Source: Actinomyces sp. B33
GTDB taxonomy: Bacteria; Actinomycetota; Actinomycetes; Actinomycetales; Actinomycetaceae
Length of the DNA stretch: 64,000 bases
Assembly (NCBI RefSeq): GCF_028437565.1
Contig: NZ_JAMRYR010000002.1
Location: forward strand, 248,001-312,000
Reading direction: 5' to 3'
A model generated the notes under the pieces. That model was not told the origin of the DNA and made no database searches. It saw only the letters and a program-made list of their open reading frames with translations. Positions 26,034-34,759 of this stretch are shown here, piece by piece (positions within the stretch are counted from its first letter, which is position 1; every line of letters starts with the position of its first letter). Made by a program: the position numbers and the translations under genes.

Positions 26034-27286
26034 CCGGGGGCGGGGAGGCTGCTGCGGTCCGGGGCGGGGGAGTCGACCCGCGGGATCGGCGCACCGCCCG
26101 TCAGGCGCTCGTCGCGGCCCTCGTCCTCCTGGGATTCGCGATGCTCCTGCGCTCGCCGATCGCCGTCGTCCCGCCGTTGCTGGGCCGGATCGGCTCGGAG
26201 CTGTCGATGGACGGGGTCGGCCAGGGCGCCCTGACCGCGGCCCCCGTCCTGTGCTTCGGCCTCCTGACGCCGATGGGATCGGCGTGGGTGCGCAGGACCG
26301 GTCCGGACGGGGCCGCCGTGGGGTGCCTGGGCCTGCTGGCCGTCGGGGCGGTGGCGCGCTCGACGGGAGGAGTCGGAGCGCTCTTCGCCGGAACGATCCT
26401 CATGGGCTTGGCGATCACCGTCGGCAACCTCGTCGTCCCGATGATCATCGGCCGTGATTTCGCCCGTCGGGCCGCGACGATGACGGGCCTGTACACGGTG
26501 TCGACGAATGTCGGGGTCACCCTGGTGACGGCCGCCGCCGTGCCGACGGCCGCCGTCCTGGGGTGGAGGGGCTCGTCCCTCGTGTGGGTCGTCGTCCCGA
26601 TCCTCGTCGTCGGACTCGCGTGGCGCCGGGCGTTCCCGCCGTCGGCGCCGGGCCCGCAGCCCCCCGCCTCCTCCCGGAGCGGGCGGGTGTGGAGATCCCC
26701 CGTCGTGTGGCTCCTGGCGGTCTCCTTCGCCGGGCACACCTTCTCCTACTTCTCGTTCGCGTCGTGGCTGCCGACGATGCTCCTGTCGCTGCGCACGATG
26801 ACCGAGGCCGCAGCCGGCGCGGCCTCCTCGGTGTTCCATCTCACGGGGATCGTCGGCTCCCTGGTGCCGCCGTTGCTGGCGGGGCGATTCGGCTGGCGCC
26901 CGGGGCGGGTCCTCCTCCTCATCAGCGGATGCTGGCTGTCGATGCCGGTGGGGCTCCTGCTCGCCGACGGGTGGTGGCCCCTGTGGTCGGCGCTGTGCGG
27001 GATCGGGCACGGCGGCCTGTTCACCGCGCTCTTCACCCTCGTCATCGAGGCCGCCCCGGATATCGACGTCAACCGCCGCATCGTCGCCTTCGTCCAGTCC
27101 GTCGGCTACTGCGCGGCCGCCGTCGGACCGGTGGCGGTCGGCTGGCTGCGGGCCTCGACGGGGGGTTGGGGAGCGTCGTTCCTCGCCCTGATCGCCTCGT
27201 TGACGGTGATGACGGCCTGCTCCCAGGTCATCGCCCGTCGGCCGATCGACGTGTCGGCACTGGCCGGAGAAGAGCAGGCCCCGTGA
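26030..27286 (+). CDS. MFS transporter, CynX/NimT-like
   Basis: 418 residues with about twelve hydrophobic segments. The N-terminal TM1 LVALVLLGFAMLLRSPIAVVPPLL-type stretch (around 24-46) with the RSPI motif, and repeats such as GNLVVPMIIGRDFARRAATMTGLYT, resemble the CynX/NimT branch (cyanate, nitroimidazole or other small-molecule carriers). Substrate unknown. It is embedded by four-base overlaps between trmB and hemW, so it is translated as part of that chain, an unusual place for a transporter. Confidence 0.82.
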   Translation: MTGGGEAAAVRGGGVDPRDRRTARQALVAALVLLGFAMLLRSPIAVVPPLLGRIGSELSMDGVGQGALTAAPVLCFGLLTPMGSAWVRRTGPDGAAVGCLGLLAVGAVARSTGGVGALFAGTILMGLAITVGNLVVPMIIGRDFARRAATMTGLYTVSTNVGVTLVTAAAVPTAAVLGWRGSSLVWVVVPILVVGLAWRRAFPPSAPGPQPPASSRSGRVWRSPVVWLLAVSFAGHTFSYFSFASWLPTMLLSLRTMTEAAAGAASSVFHLTGIVGSLVPPLLAGRFGWRPGRVLLLISGCWLSMPVGLLLADGWWPLWSALCGIGHGGLFTALFTLVIEAAPDIDVNRRIVAFVQSVGYCAAAVGPVAVGWLRASTGGWGASFLALIASLTVMTACSQVIARRPIDVSALAGEEQAP

Positions 27287-28533
27287 GCCCCGCCCAGCCC
27301 GAGGGCACGCCCTGGCCCGACGACGGGCGGCTCGACCCCGCCCTCGTCGAGGCCGACGCCGGGCGCCCCCTGAGCGTGTACGTCCACGTCCCCTTCTGCT
27401 CGGTGCGCTGCGGCTACTGCGACTTCAACACGTACACGACGGGATTCGGGCCCGGCGCCGAGCCCGGGTCCTACGCCCCCTCGGTCCTCGCCGAGGCCGG
27501 CACGGCCGTCCGGGTCCTCGCCGACGCGGGGCTGCCCGCGCGACCGGCCTCGACCGTGTTCTTCGGCGGGGGGACCCCGACCCTCCTCGACGCCGATGAG
27601 CTCGCCGAGATCCTCGACGGACTGCGCGAGACCCTCGGCGTCGCCGCCGGGGCCGAGGTCACCGTCGAGGCCAATCCCGACAGCGTCGACGCCGCCGGGC
27701 TCGCCCGCCTGGCGCGGGCCGGGGCGACCCGCGTGTCCTTCGGCATGCAGTCGGCGGTCCCCTCGGTCCTGTCCATCCTCGATCGGACGCACCGCCCCGA
27801 GAGGGTCCCCGAGGTGGTCGCCGCCGCCCGCGACGCGGGCCTCGACGTCAGCGTCGACCTGATCTACGGGGCGCCCGGCGAGTCCCTCGACGACTGGCGG
27901 GCCTCCCTCGACGCGGCCCTGGACCTGGCCCCCGACCACATCAGCGCCTACGCCCTCGTCGTCGAGGAGGGGACCCGGATGGCGGCCCGCATCGCCCGAG
28001 GAGAGCTCGTCGACCCCGACCCCGACGACGAGGCCGCCAAATACGAGGCCGCCGACGCCGCCCTGGGGGCGGCGGGCTACCGCTGGTACGAGATCTCGAA
28101 CTTCGCCCGCCTCGCGGACGGCGAGGGCGGCGACGCCGGGGCCGACCTCGCCCACGCGTCGCGCCACAACCTCGCGTACTGGCGGGACTGGGACTGGTGG
28201 GGACTGGGGCCCGGCGCCCACTCCCACGTCGGGCGGTACCGGTGGTGGAACGTCAAGCACCCCCGGGCGTACGCCGCCCGGGCGCGGGCCGGATCGCCGG
28301 GCGCCGCGGGGGAGGTCCTCGACGACCGGACGCGCCGTCTCGAACGGGTGATGCTCGCCGTGCGCACCGCCGAGGGCGTCGACGTCTCCCAGATCGCCCG
28401 CCCCGAGGCGGTGGGGAGGATGGTCGCGGAGGGCCTCGTCGACCCGGCGGCCGCCGGGGTCGGGCGCCTCGTCCTCACGCTGCGGGGCAGGCTCCTCGCC
28501 GATCACGTCGTTCGCGAGGCCATGGGATTCTAA
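27283..28533 (+). CDS. hemW: HemW-like radical SAM protein (heme chaperone)
   Basis: 416 residues. The radical SAM cluster motif is C39-x3-C43-x2-C46 in VPFCSVRCGYCDFNTYT; HemW characteristically has this with a following F/Y-x-T-Y. FFGGGTPTLLDADEL, EANPDS and SFGMQSAVPSVLSILDRTH match coproporphyrinogen-III-oxidase-like proteins, but the HemN-specific N-terminal extension is absent, favouring the heme-binding HemW type. GTG 27283 overlaps the MFS stop. lepA-hemW proximity is widely conserved, as is hemW-hrcA-dnaJ; here OPT and DUF3097 genes intervene before hrcA. Confidence 0.9.
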   Translation: MSPAQPEGTPWPDDGRLDPALVEADAGRPLSVYVHVPFCSVRCGYCDFNTYTTGFGPGAEPGSYAPSVLAEAGTAVRVLADAGLPARPASTVFFGGGTPTLLDADELAEILDGLRETLGVAAGAEVTVEANPDSVDAAGLARLARAGATRVSFGMQSAVPSVLSILDRTHRPERVPEVVAAARDAGLDVSVDLIYGAPGESLDDWRASLDAALDLAPDHISAYALVVEEGTRMAARIARGELVDPDPDDEAAKYEAADAALGAAGYRWYEISNFARLADGEGGDAGADLAHASRHNLAYWRDWDWWGLGPGAHSHVGRYRWWNVKHPRAYAARARAGSPGAAGEVLDDRTRRLERVMLAVRTAEGVDVSQIARPEAVGRMVAEGLVDPAAAGVGRLVLTLRGRLLADHVVREAMGF

Positions 28534-28575
28534 GGCTTCGGTCACTCTCGTGATGCCGTCAGCGATACATCGGCG

Positions 28576-28581
28576 TAGCCT
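28576..28581 (+). promoter_or_regulatory. candidate -10 of OPT transporter gene
   Basis: TAGCCT lies 36 bases upstream of the ATG at 28618, in the 84-base gap after hemW. Confidence 0.45.
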
Positions 28582-28617
28582 GACAGGCGTCCTCAGTCCC
28601 TGACGAAAGATCCGCGC

Positions 28618-30588
28618 ATGTCCGCCCCGACCCAGGCCGCCGCCCCCTCCGTCAAAGAGCTCACGCTCCGGGGCGTGTGCATCGGCGGCCTCATCACGCT
28701 CGTCTTCACCGCCGCGAACGTCTACCTCGGGCTCAAGGCGGGCCTGACCTTCGCCACGTCGATCCCCGCGGCCGTCATCTCCATGGCGGTCCTGCGCTCC
28801 TTCAAGGACCACACGGTCCAGGAGAACAACATCGTCCAGACGATCGCCTCGGCTGCCGGGACCCTGTCGGCGATCATCTTCATCCTGCCGGGCCTCGTCA
28901 TGGTCGGCTGGTGGCAGGGCTTCCCCTACTGGCAGTCGGTGTTCGTCATCGCCCTGGGAGGCGTCCTCGGCGTCATGTACTCCGTGCCGCTGCGACGCGC
29001 CCTCGTGTCCAAATCCGACCTGCCCTACCCCGAGGGAGTGGCCGCCGCCGAGGTCCTGCGCGTCGGGGACGCCGCCGAGGCCGGCGAGGAATCCCACCGC
29101 GGGCTCATGGCGATCATCTGGGGCGCCCTGTCATCCACGGCCTTCACCGTTCTCGGATCGCTCCGGGCGATCGGCACCGAGATCGGCGCGACCATCAAAG
29201 TCGGCGCCGGGGGGACGATGCTCTCCGGCTCCCTGTCCCTCGCCCTCATCGGCATCGGCCACCTCGTCGGCCTGGGCGTCGGCGTCGCGATGATCGTCGG
29301 CGTCCTCATCTCCTACGGGGTCCTCCTGCCGATGCAGACCTGGGGGTCGGTCCCGGTGGGGGACTCCGCGGCGTTCGCCGACGCGGTCTCCGGGGCGTTC
29401 CGCTCTCAGGTGCGCCTCATGGGCGCCGGCGCCATCGCCGTCGCCGCCGTGTGGACGCTCATCAAGCTCATCGTCCCGATCATCGGCGGCATCCGGGACT
29501 CCCTGGCGTCCTCGGCGCGGCGCAGCGCCGGTGAAGCGCTGCCCCTGACCGAGCAGGACCTGTCGGGCCGGGTCGTCATCGGCGTGACCCTCGCCTCGAT
29601 GCCGCCCATCGGCGTGCTCCTGTGGCTCTTCCTCAAGGACTCGGCGCTCGCCGACCACAGGCTCGGACTCGTCGCGATCTCCGTGCTCTTCATCCTCGTG
29701 ACGGGACTGGCGGTCGCCTCCGTGTGCGGCTACATGGCGGGCCTCATCGGGGCGTCGAACTCGCCGATCTCCGGGGTCGGCATCATCGTCGCCATCGCCG
29801 CGGCCCTCGTCGTCAAGGCCGTCCACGGCACCATCGAGGGCGATCAGCTCTCCGCCCTCGTCGCCTACACGCTGTTCACCGCGGCCGTCGTCTTCGGGAT
29901 CGCGACGATCTCGAACGATAACCTCCAGGATCTCAAGACCGGTCAACTCGTCGGCGCGACCCCCTGGAAGCAGCAGGTCGCGCTCGTCATCGGCGTCCTC
30001 TTCGGGGCGATCATCATCCCCCCGGTCCTCAACCTCATGCAGACCGCGTTCGGCTTCGTCGGAGCCCCCGGGGCCGGGCCCAACGCGCTGGCCGCCCCCC
30101 AGGCCTCGTTGATCTCCAGTCTCATCGAGGGGGTCTTCGGCGGGGACCTCGACTGGCGCCTCCTGGGGATCGGCGCCCTCATCGGGGCCGTCGTCATCGC
30201 CGTCAACGAGGTCCTCACGCGCACGACGAGGAACCTGTCCCTGCCGGCTCTGGCCGTCGGGATGGGCATGTACCTGCCGATGTCCGTCACCGTGATGGTC
30301 CCCATCGGCGCCCTCCTGGGGGTGCTCCACGACCGGTGGGCCGGTCGGCAGGACGATCCGGAACGGGCCAGGCGCATCGGCACGCTCGTCGCCACGGGTC
30401 TCATCGTCGGCGAGTCCCTGTGGGGGGTCGTCTACGCCGGCATCGTCGGATTCACCGGGTCCGACGCCCCGCTCGCCCTCGTCCCCGAGTCGTTCGCCGC
30501 CGCGGGTCGGTGGATCGGCGTCATCCTCTTCGCCGGAATCGTCGCCACCCTCTACTCGCGGATGCGCCGCGACGGCTCCCGCCGGTAG
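28618..30588 (+). CDS. OPT-family oligopeptide transporter
   Basis: 656 residues with about 15 hydrophobic segments. The N-terminus ELTLRGVCIGGLITLVFTAANVYLGLKAGLTF is the bacterial OPT signature, as is SDLPYPEGVAAAEVLRVGD. Family members import peptides, or metal chelates in some branches. The bacterial subgroup is usually called a putative oligopeptide transporter. No accessory gene is adjacent and substrate is not deducible. Monocistronic by position. Confidence 0.9.
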   Translation: MSAPTQAAAPSVKELTLRGVCIGGLITLVFTAANVYLGLKAGLTFATSIPAAVISMAVLRSFKDHTVQENNIVQTIASAAGTLSAIIFILPGLVMVGWWQGFPYWQSVFVIALGGVLGVMYSVPLRRALVSKSDLPYPEGVAAAEVLRVGDAAEAGEESHRGLMAIIWGALSSTAFTVLGSLRAIGTEIGATIKVGAGGTMLSGSLSLALIGIGHLVGLGVGVAMIVGVLISYGVLLPMQTWGSVPVGDSAAFADAVSGAFRSQVRLMGAGAIAVAAVWTLIKLIVPIIGGIRDSLASSARRSAGEALPLTEQDLSGRVVIGVTLASMPPIGVLLWLFLKDSALADHRLGLVAISVLFILVTGLAVASVCGYMAGLIGASNSPISGVGIIVAIAAALVVKAVHGTIEGDQLSALVAYTLFTAAVVFGIATISNDNLQDLKTGQLVGATPWKQQVALVIGVLFGAIIIPPVLNLMQTAFGFVGAPGAGPNALAAPQASLISSLIEGVFGGDLDWRLLGIGALIGAVVIAVNEVLTRTTRNLSLPALAVGMGMYLPMSVTVMVPIGALLGVLHDRWAGRQDDPERARRIGTLVATGLIVGESLWGVVYAGIVGFTGSDAPLALVPESFAAAGRWIGVILFAGIVATLYSRMRRDGSRR

Positions 30589-30671
30589 GCGGCCGCGCCC
30601 CGGCCCGCCCCGATCGGCGCGCACGCGACAGCGGGGTGGGGCCGGGCACGAGCGACTGGACTCGGCCGATC

Positions 30672-30761
30672 CCCCGGATCCGCGCGCGGCCGGCGGGGTG
30701 CGTTAGAGCCGAGGCGGCGCGGTTAGGGCTATCCCCGGATCCGCGCGCGGCCGGCGGGGTG
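30672..30761. repeat. 29-bp perfect direct repeat upstream of DUF3097 gene
   Basis: The 29-base unit beginning CCCCGGATCCGCGCGCGG and ending GGCGGGGTG occurs at 30672-30700 and again at 30733-30761, 61 bases apart. A shorter related piece (GCCCCGGATGCGCGC) follows at 30766-30780. It lies wholly in the gap between the OPT and DUF3097 genes and has no coding frame. It could be a duplicated regulatory element or a replication slip. Confidence 0.8.
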
Positions 30762-30786
30762 GCGAGCCCCGGATGCGCGCCTCCCC

Positions 30787-30792
30787 TAGGGT
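30787..30792 (+). promoter_or_regulatory. candidate -10 of leaderless DUF3097 transcript
   Basis: TAGGGT is followed by AAGCAG and then the GTG start at 30799, with no Shine-Dalgarno sequence. Confidence 0.55.
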
Positions 30793-30798
30793 AAGCAG

Positions 30799-31707
30799 GT
30801 GCCTTTCACCCCCCTGGACCCCTACGGCGCCGACGTCCTTCGCGAGGACCCCCACCGCGACGGGCCGAACGCCCGGCGCCCCCGCTCGCGCGACGTCCGC
30901 GTCGAGATCGGCATGGTCCTCGAGGACGTCTCCTCCGGATGGGTCGGAGCGGTCACCCGCGTCGAGAAATCCGGCGGCATCCACCTCGTCGAGTTGGAGG
31001 ATCGGCGGGGGGTCCGCCGCTCCTTCCCCCTGGGCGGCGGATTCTGGCTCGACGGCCGCCCGATCATCGCCCTGCCCCCGGTCGGCCCCCCGCCCGCGGG
31101 CGCCCGGCCGACAAGAACGACGCCGGGAGGCAGGGCCCTGACGAACTCCGGGTCCATCGCCGCCCCCAGAGGCCCGGCCCGGGTCGCGCGGGCGAGCAGG
31201 ATCTGGGTCGAAGGACGCCACGACGCCGAGCTCGTCGAGCACGTGTGGGGGGACGACCTAGCCGAAGCGGGCATCGTCGTCGAGCTCCTCGACGGCGTCG
31301 ATCGGCTGGAGGAGGTCCTCGAGGAGTTCCGCCCGACGGGCGCGGTCCGCGCCGGCGTCCTCGTCGACCACATGGTCGACGGGTCGAAGGAGTCCCGCAT
31401 CGCCGAGGCGGCCGCCCGGCGATGGGGCGGGGGCGTCCTCGTCGTCGGTCACCCGTACGTCGACATCTGGCAGGCCGTCAAGCCCGAGCGCCTCGGACTG
31501 GCCTCCTGGCCGGATGTCCCCCGCGGTACCGACATCAAGCACGGCACCCTCGACGCCCTCGGATGGCCCCACGCCACCCAGGCGGACATCGCCCGCGGGT
31601 GGAAGCGGATCCTCTCGCGCGTGCGCACCTACAAGGACCTCGAGCCGGCCCTGCTGGGACGGGTCGAGGAGCTCATCGACTTCGTCACAGCACCGGACCT
31701 GGAATAG
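30799..31707 (+). CDS. DUF3097 family protein
   Basis: 302 residues. It matches the actinobacterial DUF3097 family in length and in blocks such as GMVLEDVSSGWVGAVTRVE, RRSFPLGGGFWLDGRPI, RIWVEGRHDAELVEHVWGDDL, GVLVDHMVDGSKESRIA and VGHPYVDIWQAVKPERLGL. The WVEGRHDAELVE and DHMVDGSKES segments look like a Toprim-like metal-binding arrangement (Glu, then D-x-D-like), but no function is established. It is located just before hrcA, as in other actinobacteria. Confidence 0.85.
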   Translation: MPFTPLDPYGADVLREDPHRDGPNARRPRSRDVRVEIGMVLEDVSSGWVGAVTRVEKSGGIHLVELEDRRGVRRSFPLGGGFWLDGRPIIALPPVGPPPAGARPTRTTPGGRALTNSGSIAAPRGPARVARASRIWVEGRHDAELVEHVWGDDLAEAGIVVELLDGVDRLEEVLEEFRPTGAVRAGVLVDHMVDGSKESRIAEAAARRWGGGVLVVGHPYVDIWQAVKPERLGLASWPDVPRGTDIKHGTLDALGWPHATQADIARGWKRILSRVRTYKDLEPALLGRVEELIDFVTAPDLE

Positions 31708-31739
31708 CCGATCGGCGCGCTCCGGCCTCCGACGAGGAG

Positions 31740-31745
31740 TACGAT
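31740..31745 (+). promoter_or_regulatory. candidate -10 of hrcA-dnaJ operon
   Basis: TACGAT abuts and overlaps by one base the first arm of the CIRCE element, so HrcA bound there would block transcription start. Confidence 0.5.
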
Positions 31746-31771
31746 TGGCACTCGAATAAATCGAGTGCCAG
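31745..31771 (+). promoter_or_regulatory. CIRCE operator (HrcA binding site)
   Basis: TTGGCACTC, a nine-base spacer (GAATAAATC) and GAGTGCCAG form the inverted repeat of the CIRCE element (consensus TTAGCACTC-N9-GAGTGCTAA; 15 of 18 arm positions match). It lies 34 bases before hrcA. HrcA therefore very likely autoregulates this operon in the heat-shock response. Confidence 0.92.
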
Positions 31772-31804
31772 GCGCGGGCCGCAGCCGGCGGGAAGGGGGA
31801 CGAG

Positions 31805-32812
31805 ATGAGCGAGGAGCGCCGTCTCGACGTCCTGCGCGCCATCGTCAGCGAATACGTCCACACCCGTGAGCCCGTCGGGTCCAAGGTCATCGCCCAATCC
31901 CACGACCTGGGCGTCTCCTCGGCCACCATCCGCAACGACATGGCCCTCCTCGAGGAGGCCGGCCTGATCTACCAGCCCCACACGAGCGCCGGGAGGGTCC
32001 CCACGGACAAGGGCTACCGCGTCTTCGTCGACCGGCTCTCCGCCCTCAAGCCGATGAGCGCCCCCGAGCGCCGGGCCGTCGAATCCTTCCTCGCCCGCAG
32101 CACCGACCTCGACGAGGTCGTCACCGGCACCGTCCGCCTCCTCGCCCAAGTCACCCGGCAGGTCGCCGTCGTCGAGTACCCGACGCCCGACGCCCAGAGG
32201 CTGCGCCGCGTCGAGATCGTCGAAATGGGCCCGGGGCGCCTCCTCGTCATCGTCATCACCGAGGCCGGTCTCGTCCACGAGCGCATCGTTGAGGGCCTCG
32301 ACGACCTCGACCCCGACGACCTCGACGATCTGAGGACCCGGCTCAACGAGGCGGGGGAGGGACTGACCTCCGACGAGATGCGGCCCGCCCTCGACGCGCT
32401 CGCCGCCCAGGCCCCCACCCGCGTAGGAATCCCCGTCGTCGTCGAGACGCTCCTCGACCTCATGCGCCCCGCCGCCTCGTCGCGCATCGCCATCGCCGGG
32501 ATATCGAACCTGGCCCGGGGGGCCGTCGACTTCCGCGACATCGCCCCCGTCCTCGACGCGCTCGAAGAGCAGGTCGTCCTCATGCGGCTCTTCGCCGAAC
32601 TCGACTCCGACGAGGGCGTCCGCGTGACGATCGGCGCGGAGAACCCCCACGACGCGCTCGCCCAGGCCTCCGTTGTCACCGGGACCTACGGCGCCTCCGA
32701 CGGGCCCCGGGCCCACCTCGGGGTCGTCGGCCCCACCCGCATGGACTACGCGCGCACGATGTCGTCGGTGCGCGCCGTCGCCGCCTACCTGTCCCGCTAC
32801 CTCGCGCACTGA
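31805..32812 (+). CDS. hrcA: heat-inducible transcription repressor HrcA
   Basis: 335 residues. The N-terminal winged helix (RLDVLRAIVSEYVHTREPVGSKVIAQ followed by VSSATIRNDMALLEEAGLIYQPHTSAGRVPTDKGYR) is the HrcA signature. The central GAF-like and dimerisation parts follow, ending with VVGPTRMDYARTMSSVRAVAAYLSRYL. It represses class I heat-shock genes through CIRCE, one copy of which precedes this gene. dnaJ follows after 33 bases. Confidence 0.96.
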   Translation: MSEERRLDVLRAIVSEYVHTREPVGSKVIAQSHDLGVSSATIRNDMALLEEAGLIYQPHTSAGRVPTDKGYRVFVDRLSALKPMSAPERRAVESFLARSTDLDEVVTGTVRLLAQVTRQVAVVEYPTPDAQRLRRVEIVEMGPGRLLVIVITEAGLVHERIVEGLDDLDPDDLDDLRTRLNEAGEGLTSDEMRPALDALAAQAPTRVGIPVVVETLLDLMRPAASSRIAIAGISNLARGAVDFRDIAPVLDALEEQVVLMRLFAELDSDEGVRVTIGAENPHDALAQASVVTGTYGASDGPRAHLGVVGPTRMDYARTMSSVRAVAAYLSRYLAH

Positions 32813-32845
32813 CCGAGTGCGCCCACCGATGAGGAAAAGCCCCGA

Positions 32846-33967
32846 GTGAACGACTACTACGAGATCCTCGGCGTCGATCGCGACGCCGACCAGGCCGAGA
32901 TCAAGAAGGCCTACCGGAAGAAGGCCCGACAGCTCCACCCCGACTACGCCGGACCGGAGTCAGAGGAGGCCTTCAAGGAGCTGTCGGTCGCCTACGAGAC
33001 CCTCTCGGACCCCGAGAAACGCCGGATGTACGACCTCGGCGGCCCCGATGCCCTGCGCGGAGGCGGGGCCCAGGGTGCGGGCTTCGGATTCGGGGACTTC
33101 TTCGACGCCATGTTCGGCGGCGGCTTCTCCGCCGGATTCGGCTCCTCCGCACCCCCGTCGCGCACCCAGCGCGGCAAGGACCAGCGCGTCGCGCTGGAGA
33201 TCACCCTCGAGGAAGCGGCCTTCGGCGGGGTCAAGGAGATCACGATCCCCTCCTACGTCCTGTGCCACGCCTGCTCCGGCTCCATGTGCGAGCCCGGCAC
33301 CGAGCCCGCGACCTGCGCCAACTGCCGGGGCAGTGGCGTCGTCGTCCAGGTGCAGAACACCCTCCTGGGGCGGATGCAGACCCAGGCCCCGTGCCCCGCC
33401 TGCCAGGGGTACGGGACGACGATCCCCAGCCCGTGCCACGAGTGCTCGGGCACCGGGAGGGTCAGGACTACCCGGACCCTGAGCGTCGAGATCCCCGCGG
33501 GGGCCGCCTCCGACGTCCAGCTCAGGCAGACCGGCCAGGGGGAGGTCGGCCCCGGCGGGGGCCCCGCCGGCGACCTGTACATCGTCATCCGCGAGAAGAA
33601 ACACCCGGTCTTCGACCGCCACGGCGACGACCTGCACACGTGGATCACCATCCCGATGACGACCGCCGCCCTGGGGACCGACTTCCAGCTCGACACTCTC
33701 GACGGGCCGACCGCCGTGACGATCCGCCCCGGAACCCAGCCCCACGAGGAGATCGTCCTCGACGGGCTGGGCGTCGGCCGCCTCCAGCGGCCCGGGCGCG
33801 GGGACCTCCACGTCCACATCGAGGTCGAGGTGCCGACGAAGCTCGACGCCCGCTCCCGCGAGCTCCTCGAGCAGCTCGCCGAGATCCGCGGCGAGGAGCA
33901 CGTCCAGCCCCACCACCGCGAGCAGGGGTTCTTCGAGCGCCTGCGCGAGACCTTCACCGGCCAATGA
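32846..33967 (+). CDS. dnaJ: DnaJ co-chaperone (type I Hsp40)
   Basis: 373 residues. The J domain has HPD at 31-33, followed by a Gly/Phe-rich linker (GAGFGFGDFFDAMFGGGF). Four CxxCxG-type zinc-finger repeats (CHACSG, CANCRGSG, CPACQGYG, CHECSGTG) and C-terminal substrate-binding domains follow. It stimulates DnaK ATPase and delivers clients. The position after hrcA marks it as the second, HrcA-controlled DnaJ of actinobacteria (often called DnaJ2). Start GTG 32846; rsmE overlaps the stop by four bases. Confidence 0.95.
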   Translation: MNDYYEILGVDRDADQAEIKKAYRKKARQLHPDYAGPESEEAFKELSVAYETLSDPEKRRMYDLGGPDALRGGGAQGAGFGFGDFFDAMFGGGFSAGFGSSAPPSRTQRGKDQRVALEITLEEAAFGGVKEITIPSYVLCHACSGSMCEPGTEPATCANCRGSGVVVQVQNTLLGRMQTQAPCPACQGYGTTIPSPCHECSGTGRVRTTRTLSVEIPAGAASDVQLRQTGQGEVGPGGGPAGDLYIVIREKKHPVFDRHGDDLHTWITIPMTTAALGTDFQLDTLDGPTAVTIRPGTQPHEEIVLDGLGVGRLQRPGRGDLHVHIEVEVPTKLDARSRELLEQLAEIRGEEHVQPHHREQGFFERLRETFTGQ

Positions 33968-34737
33968 CCCGCCCCGTGTTCCTCGCCGACGAGCGCGAGG
34001 GGACGGCCGACCGGACGGCCGGGGACCGCGTCAGACTCGACGGCGACGAGGGCCGTCACGCCGCCCAGGTCCGACGCATCCGCGTCGGTGAGGAGGTCGA
34101 TGTCGTCGACGGCGAGGGAACGAGGCTGACCTGTCGCGTCGAGGGCGCCGACAAGCAGGGCCTCGACCTGCTGGTCCTCGACCGGGTCGACGAGGGCGCG
34201 CCCTCACCCGGCATCGTCCTCGTTCAGGCCCTCGCCAAGGGCGGGCGCGACGAGCAGGCCGTCGATGTGTGCACTCAGATCGGCGTCGACGAGGTCGTCC
34301 CGTGGCAGTCGACGCGCGCGATCGTCAAGTGGGAGGGCCAACGAGCCGCCAAGGGACGGGCCAAGTGGGAGGCCGTGGCCAGGGCGTCCGCCAAGCAGGC
34401 CCGACGAGCCCGGGTCCCGCGCGTGCGCGAGGCGGTCGACTCGCGGGGCCTGGCCGGTCTCGTCGCCGACTGCGTCGACGGAGGCGGCCTCGCCCTCGTC
34501 TGCCACGAGGAGGCGACCGGATCCCTCACCCGGTTCCTCGCCGACACCCCCATCGGCCCGGACTGCCCCCGGGTCCTCCTCGTCGTCGGCCCCGAGGGCG
34601 GGATCGCCCCGGAGGAGGTCGAGGCGCTGACGGGCGCCGGCGCGCGCCTCATCGGCCTGGGCCCTACCGTCCTGCGCTCATCGACGGCCGGGGCCGTCGC
34701 CCTGACGCTCGTCGTCGCCGCCGCCGGGAGGATGTGA
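33964..34737 (+). CDS. rsmE: 16S rRNA (uracil-1498-N3)-methyltransferase
   Basis: 257 residues. N-terminal PUA-like RNA-binding domain (DRVRLDGDEGRHAAQVRRIRVGEEVDVVDG), then a SPOUT methyltransferase domain with the trefoil-knot SAM site LLVVGPEGGIAPEEVEAL and LGPTVLRSSTAGAVAL. ALAKGGRDEQAVDVCTQIGVDEVVPWQSTRAIVKW is the usual family block. ATG 33964 overlaps the dnaJ stop, a common hrcA-dnaJ-rsmE arrangement. Confidence 0.93.
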   Translation: MTRPVFLADEREGTADRTAGDRVRLDGDEGRHAAQVRRIRVGEEVDVVDGEGTRLTCRVEGADKQGLDLLVLDRVDEGAPSPGIVLVQALAKGGRDEQAVDVCTQIGVDEVVPWQSTRAIVKWEGQRAAKGRAKWEAVARASAKQARRARVPRVREAVDSRGLAGLVADCVDGGGLALVCHEEATGSLTRFLADTPIGPDCPRVLLVVGPEGGIAPEEVEALTGAGARLIGLGPTVLRSSTAGAVALTLVVAAAGRM

Positions 34738-34759
34738 TCGGCGGGCGACGACGGGGCAG

